Origin: an uncultured Cohaesibacter sp.
GTDB taxonomy: Bacteria > Pseudomonadota > Alphaproteobacteria > Rhizobiales > Cohaesibacteraceae
Length of the DNA: 64,000 nt
Direction: 5' to 3'
Assembly: GCF_963676275.1 (NCBI RefSeq)
Contig: NZ_OY781091.1
Span: 4,969,866 to 5,033,865 of the forward strand
Under the pieces are notes generated by a model, which saw nothing but the letters and a program-made list of their open reading frames with translations, did no database searches and was not told where the DNA came from. Below, piece after piece: positions 59,101 through 64,000 of the stretch (position 1 is the stretch's first letter; each line of letters starts with the position of its first letter). Position numbers and translations under genes: made by a program.

Positions 59101-59129
59101 AGGCGTTGGTGCAAACCAACGCCTTTTTT
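59101..59129 (+). terminator. Intrinsic terminator of the small structured gene
   Basis: Ten-base perfect stem AGGCGTTGGT / ACCAACGCCT closed by a GCAA tetraloop and followed by further T residues (59124-59129). It begins six bases after the peptide stop codon. Confidence 0.93.
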
Positions 59130-59469
59130 ATGCTCATTAGCGTCTGCTCTCTGGTTCATGCAGAATTTTCATAAGGCCTATGAGTTTGAAATCTTTGTTA
59201 TCCCGGATTGGGACAACCATATCCAGAACCATGCAAGGCCCATGCATCTGCCTCAAGACAGCTGCATGGGCCGATCTCAGGCATATCAAAGAAAATGGCG
59301 GACATTGATCAGCGCACTCCCCGCCGGGAAGCCTTTCCCGCTGCGTGAAGGATCAGTCAACCGCTCAACAGACAACAAATAGGCCCGACGTCCGGCATGG
59401 CAGGCAAAATGACAGACAAACCAGATGCCAGCCAGACAAACAGGCTAAAGAAACAGGAGAGGAAAGATC
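59130..59469. other. Leader and promoter region of the aldehyde dehydrogenase
   Basis: About 340 bases with no credible gene. An imperfect repeat of GCATGGGCC-type words occurs near 59235-59272. The promoter of the dehydrogenase is expected here, but I cannot place it. Confidence 0.35.
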
Positions 59470-60861
59470 ATGGCATATGCAACGATTAATCCCTATACCG
59501 GTGAAAAACTCGCATCCTTCCCCGATGCAACCGACGCGGAAGTCAACACCGCAATCGACAAGGCGCATGATGCCTTCCTTTCATGGCGCAAGACCGGCTT
59601 TGCCGAACGGAGCGGAATTCTTCAGAAAGCCGCCGATCTGCTGCGCGCCAATGCTGATGATTATGCCAGATTGCTGACCCTTGAAATGGGCAAGCTGACC
59701 GCTGAAGCGAAAGCGGAAGTGGAATTGTCGGCCAAGATTCTGGAATATTATGTCCGCAATGCCGAAAAGCTGCTCCAGCCGCGCAAACTGCCGGTGCTCG
59801 ATCCGGCTGAGGGCGATGCTACCCTTGTGCATGAACCGCTCGGCATTCTGCTGGCCATTGAGCCATGGAACTTCCCCTTCTATCAGATCGCCCGCATTCT
59901 CGCCCCCCAGCTTTCCGCTGGCAATGTCCTGCTCTTAAAGCATGCCTCCAACGTGCCCCAGAGCGCAGCGGCCTTTGAAAAGCTGATGCTTGATGCCGGC
60001 TTGCCTGAAGGGGCCTTTACCAATCTCTACGCAACCCGTGATCAGATCGAAAGGATCATCAATGATCCGCGCGTCCATGGCGTGGCTCTGACCGGCTCCG
60101 AGGCCGCAGGCTCCATTGTTGCCGCGCAGGCTGGCAAGGCGCTCAAGAAATCGACCATGGAACTGGGCGGTGCAGATGCCTTTGTCGTGCTCAAGGATGC
60201 AGATATCGACAAGGTCGTCGACTGGGCCGTATTCGGTCGTCACTGGAATGGCGGTCAGGTCTGTGTGTCTTCCAAACGCATGATCATTGTCGACGAGGTC
60301 TATGATGAATTCCTTGAAAAATACAAGGCAGGTGTAGCCAAACTGGTCGCTGGCGATCCGTTTGATGCTAAAACCACCCTTGCGCCGCTTTCCTCCCAGA
60401 AAGCTGCCGACGATGTCAAGGAACAGATCAAGAAGGCCGTCGCCAAAGGGGCAAAGGCCGAACAAGTCGGCCCGGCTGTTCCCGCCAAGGGTGCCTTTGT
60501 CCAGCCCACCATCCTCACGGATCTGGGCGATGAAAATGAAGCTCGTTACTGGGAATTTTTCGGTCCCGTCTCCATGCTCTTCAGAGCAAAGGACGAGGAA
60601 GATGCAGTCCGCATCGCCAATGACACCCCGTTCGGTCTGGGTGGTTCGGTCTTTACCAGAGACGAGAAGCATGGTGCCGAGGTGGCAGCACGCATTTCGA
60701 CCGGCATGGTCTTCGTCAACCACCCCACCAAGGTCGAGGCCGATCTGCCGTTCGGTGGCATCCGTCGCTCCGGTTATGGCCGCGAGCTGCTCGATCTGGG
60801 CCTGACGGAATTCGTCAACCACAAACTGATCGGTGTGGTCGATATCGACGCCCCGTTCTGA
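59470..60861 (+). CDS. NAD(P)-dependent aldehyde dehydrogenase, succinate-semialdehyde dehydrogenase-like
   Basis: 463-residue aldehyde dehydrogenase. It has IEPWNFPFYQIARILAPQL (cofactor and tunnel), the catalytic Glu in TMELGGADAFVV, the catalytic Cys in NGGQVCVSSKRMI, and the C-terminal LPFGGIRRSGYGREL. It resembles short GabD/Sad-type succinate-semialdehyde dehydrogenases. The ATG has AGGAGAGGAAAG. The neighbours do not define a pathway, so the true aldehyde is uncertain. Confidence 0.88.
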   Translation: MAYATINPYTGEKLASFPDATDAEVNTAIDKAHDAFLSWRKTGFAERSGILQKAADLLRANADDYARLLTLEMGKLTAEAKAEVELSAKILEYYVRNAEKLLQPRKLPVLDPAEGDATLVHEPLGILLAIEPWNFPFYQIARILAPQLSAGNVLLLKHASNVPQSAAAFEKLMLDAGLPEGAFTNLYATRDQIERIINDPRVHGVALTGSEAAGSIVAAQAGKALKKSTMELGGADAFVVLKDADIDKVVDWAVFGRHWNGGQVCVSSKRMIIVDEVYDEFLEKYKAGVAKLVAGDPFDAKTTLAPLSSQKAADDVKEQIKKAVAKGAKAEQVGPAVPAKGAFVQPTILTDLGDENEARYWEFFGPVSMLFRAKDEEDAVRIANDTPFGLGGSVFTRDEKHGAEVAARISTGMVFVNHPTKVEADLPFGGIRRSGYGRELLDLGLTEFVNHKLIGVVDIDAPF

Positions 60862-60894
60862 TCCATTCTGACCCGAGAATGTTGGTTTAAGCAG

Positions 60895-60925
60895 AAAGCC
60901 CGGACAGTCCCCCTGTCCGGGCTTT
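60895..60925 (+). terminator. Terminator of the aldehyde dehydrogenase gene
   Basis: Perfect 13-base stem AAAGCCCGGACAG / CTGTCCGGGCTTT with a 5-base loop. It sits between converging genes and may work on both strands. Confidence 0.88.
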
Positions 60926-61003
60926 CATCATTTTGCGCCGATAGCTGTTGCATCAATATTGGCAAGGGCCGGGCCTTAGCCTGAGGCGAACCGGTCTCCG
61001 GTT

Positions 61004-61696
61004 TTACCTGACCGGCTCACCTTGGTTGCAGCCGCCTCCGCCCCCGCGTCCAACAGGCCGGTCAAAGTCGAGAATCTCCTTGAGCATCGGTAGCGCGGTT
61101 GGATCCTTTGTATAGTCCCTATCCTTCTCTGGCTGCCTCTCTGCACAGATCTGCCCGGCGTCATGGAGTTCGGCTTCCGTTCCGGTTTGCGGCATCGGAT
61201 CGGATGCGATCACCAGAAGGCCGCCCGGCCCGAAAACCGGCATCATCTCGACATGGTCAAGCGCGTTGCGCTGCAATTGGCGCACCGGAACGGCGATTTC
61301 TGCGTGATAGGCGCGATGGCTGAGAAGCTCGACCCAACTGGCTTCAAACAGGATCTCGCCGTCACCATCAAGGCGCATCGTCCAGACACTGACCCCGGCA
61401 TTCTCATGCGGGCGGTTGAGGTCGGCAAGGCCCTGCACCAACCGCTCTCCCGGCATCAGAACCACATCATTGACGCGGAATTCCGTTAGCACCACCGGGG
61501 TTTGCGCATAGCTGGAGAAGGAGAGATCAAGCCCTGCCGGATCTCCCTGACGACATCCCGCGACGGTGGCCAAAAACAGGGCCAGCGCCAATGTTTGTGC
61601 CAATGTTTGTGCCTGTATCTGTGCCAGTGTCTGAGAAAGGGCTCGCACGCCCGCGCGCAGGGGGCTTGAAACGGATTTGCTGGCTTGGATCGTCAT
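61004..61696 (-). CDS. Putative lipoprotein with repeat-built signal peptide
   Basis: 230 residues. The N-terminus is a lipoprotein signal: charged MTIQASKSVSSPLRAGVRAL, a hydrophobic part made of AQTL/AQIQ repeats, then LFLATVAGC as lipobox with Cys near residue 46. The mature part has a beta-rich region (VVLTEFRVNDVVLMPGERLV, VSVWTMRLDGDGEILFEASW) and a C-terminal Gly-rich end. No family is recognised. The ATG at 61696 has AGGGA. The first codons upstream in the open frame look non-coding. Confidence 0.75.
   Translation of the reverse strand: MTIQASKSVSSPLRAGVRALSQTLAQIQAQTLAQTLALALFLATVAGCRQGDPAGLDLSFSSYAQTPVVLTEFRVNDVVLMPGERLVQGLADLNRPHENAGVSVWTMRLDGDGEILFEASWVELLSHRAYHAEIAVPVRQLQRNALDHVEMMPVFGPGGLLVIASDPMPQTGTEAELHDAGQICAERQPEKDRDYTKDPTALPMLKEILDFDRPVGRGGGGGCNQGEPVR
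61588..61635. repeat. Four tandem 12-base units inside the lipoprotein signal peptide
   Basis: The units at 61588, 61600, 61612 and 61624 are each 12 bases. The first two are identical (CCAATGTTTGTG) and the other two are diverged. They encode repeats of Ala-Gln-Thr-Leu type on the reverse strand and keep the frame, so unit number can change without frameshift. Confidence 0.8.
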
Positions 61697-61766
61697 GCGG
61701 GATTTCCCTGGCAGATGCTCTCTGGCTGGACAAATAGCATTTTTTGCCAATGCGTCAATGGGGCCT

Positions 61767-62615
61767 TCACAGCCGCGGCAGGGTGGCCCGGACATGCTCT
61801 GCCAGTGCGACGGCGGCAGCGGACGGGCGCTGATCGGCCATTTCCAGCGTGATGCCGATGGCGGGCAGGGCGGGCAATGCATCGGACACGACATGCAGAT
61901 CCTGTGGCACCGCGCTTTGCGTCAATACGCTGATCGCATGACCCGAGCGGGCAATGGCCAGAAGACCGGCAAGACTGTTGCTGGCATAGGCCACCCGATA
62001 GCGCCGATTGATCGCTTCCATCGCGGTGCAGGCCGCGCGATAGTCGATGGTGCTCGGCGTCGGCAGGGCCAGCGGCAGGATCGGGGTGGCAAGGATCGAG
62101 GGTGCCGCTTCATTGGCGACCCAGACCAGATGCTCCTCGCGGATGACCCCTTCTGCCAGCGGAGAGGGAAGGGAGACGAGCGCCATATCCAGCAGCCGCT
62201 GCTGCAATTGTGGCCGCAGATCTGTTGACGGGGCGCAGACCAGACGCAAATCGATGTCCGGATAGCGCTCGCAGAAGCTCCCCAGAAGCTGGGGCAGAAA
62301 GGCGCTGGCATAATCCTCCGTACAGCCAAGACTGATCGAACCGCTGAGGGCCGCACCGGTCATGTCCATCAGCATTTCATCATGCTGTGCCAGAAGTGCC
62401 TCGGCATGGACCAGCAGCTTTTCCCCCGCTGCCGTGAGGCGAACACCTGCCCCGGTGCGATGGAGCAACAGCTTGCCCATCTGATCCTCCAGCCGATGCA
62501 TCTGCATGCTGAGCGCCGATTGGGTGCGCCCCACCTGCTGGGCGGCAAGGCTGATGGAGCCGGTTTGCGCCACGATGACGAAATTTTTCAGCAGGGCAAT
62601 GTCGAGCATCTGCAT
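61767..62615 (-). CDS. dgdR: LysR-family regulator of the 2,2-dialkylglycine decarboxylase gene
   Basis: 282-residue LysR-type regulator: helix-turn-helix LLKNFVIVAQTGSISLAAQQ and RTQSALSMQMHRLEDQMG, then a substrate-binding domain. It is divergent from dgdA with 125 bases between, the same arrangement as dgdR-dgdA in Burkholderia cepacia, which supports the symbol. TTGATAT direct repeats (62615-62621, 62630-62636) and an inverted TTATCAA (62649-62655) in the gap are candidate operator parts. Start ATG at 62615 or 62609. Confidence 0.85.
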   Translation of the reverse strand: MQMLDIALLKNFVIVAQTGSISLAAQQVGRTQSALSMQMHRLEDQMGKLLLHRTGAGVRLTAAGEKLLVHAEALLAQHDEMLMDMTGAALSGSISLGCTEDYASAFLPQLLGSFCERYPDIDLRLVCAPSTDLRPQLQQRLLDMALVSLPSPLAEGVIREEHLVWVANEAAPSILATPILPLALPTPSTIDYRAACTAMEAINRRYRVAYASNSLAGLLAIARSGHAISVLTQSAVPQDLHVVSDALPALPAIGITLEMADQRPSAAAVALAEHVRATLPRL

Positions 62616-62623
62616 TGATATAA

Positions 62624-64000
<1,377 letters not shown>

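Larger units (their letters stand above)
58743..59129 (+). ncRNA. Highly structured RNA carrying a 28-codon reading frame
   Basis: Unrecognised RNA of about 385 bases. From the predicted start it can form stems ATGCGAG/CTCGCAT (58744-58750 with 58799-58805) with inner CAGCT/AGCTG and TGGTT/AACCA pairs. Next come CATCCCAC/GTGGGATG (58803-58810 with 58877-58884) enclosing CTCGGT/ACCGAG, then GTATC/GATAC enclosing CGCG/CGCG (58884-58916), CCCG/CGGG (58917-58940), and small hairpins up to CCGTGGCCACGG just before the ribosome site. A 28-codon frame and a terminator end it. The layout resembles type I toxin mRNAs, but I match no known family. Confidence 0.55.

Noticed and set aside
58740-59130. 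Retron or group II intron fragment
   Set aside because: No reverse transcriptase gene is nearby and no domain V signature is present. The presence of a ribosome site, a reading frame and a terminator fits a small mRNA better.

Overview
The window looks like the chromosome of an alphaproteobacterium of the order Hyphomicrobiales (Rhizobiales). The markers are an irr iron regulator beside fabA-fabB-fabI, a phrR-like regulator between lnt and metK, an olsB-type ornithine acyltransferase beside NADP-malic enzyme, a Mur/Fur-type regulator beside rimI, and a mutS-glnD-murJ-trpS block. The genus cannot be fixed from sequence reading alone. No rRNA, tRNA, CRISPR array, prophage or insertion sequence was recognised.

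Layout. 1-5.4 kb: rimP (cut by the window edge), trmB, metK, phrR and lnt, all leftward. 5.6-9.1 kb: two paralogous membrane GGDEF-EAL proteins for cyclic-di-GMP turnover. 9.3-13.2 kb: fabI, fabB and fabA (unsaturated fatty acid synthesis), with irr divergent. 13.5-20.9 kb: a leftward run of corC (with a probable frameshift), ybeY, phoH, miaB, plsC, mur/fur, rimI and tsaB. 21-31.5 kb: MazG-like pyrophosphohydrolase, nfuA-like, universal stress protein, trpS, murJ, glnD and mutS. 31.8-35.2 kb: maeB facing olsB across a shared terminator. 35.5-42.9 kb: hybrid histidine kinase, quinone oxidoreductase, FAH-family hydrolase, ferritin-like secreted protein, rsgA and a DUF985 cupin. 43-51.8 kb: the replication block gyrB, a membrane cytochrome c, recF, dnaN, dnaA, a rhodanese and rpsT. 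52-57 kb: HAD nucleotidase, histidine kinase, and a 1-Cys peroxiredoxin divergent from an OxyR-like regulator. 57-64 kb is metabolic and looks accessory: a tryptophanase-type lyase, a semialdehyde dehydrogenase, a lipoprotein, and dgdR/dgdA for 2,2-dialkylglycine decarboxylation (dgdA cut by the window edge).

Most of the window is conserved core biology. The least explained element is in the 828-base gap between the tryptophanase and the dehydrogenase. It has a promoter-like site with a 9-base direct repeat, then about 265 bases of leader that can fold into successive hairpins starting at the predicted first transcribed base. A strong ribosome binding site, a 28-codon reading frame for a lysine-rich, hydrophobic-tailed peptide, and a perfect intrinsic terminator six bases after the stop codon complete it. 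It resembles the layout of a type I toxin mRNA or a structured small membrane-peptide gene. I cannot assign it to a known family.

A second notable signal is nine GANTC (CcrM methylation) sites in 368 bases between rpsT and the rhodanese/dnaA genes. This may be a cell-cycle-controlled region or an origin. Smaller observations are the corC frameshift, an OxyR-like protein lacking the second redox cysteine, a repeat-built lipoprotein signal peptide, and tryptophanase-type rather than tyrosine phenol-lyase-type active-site residues.
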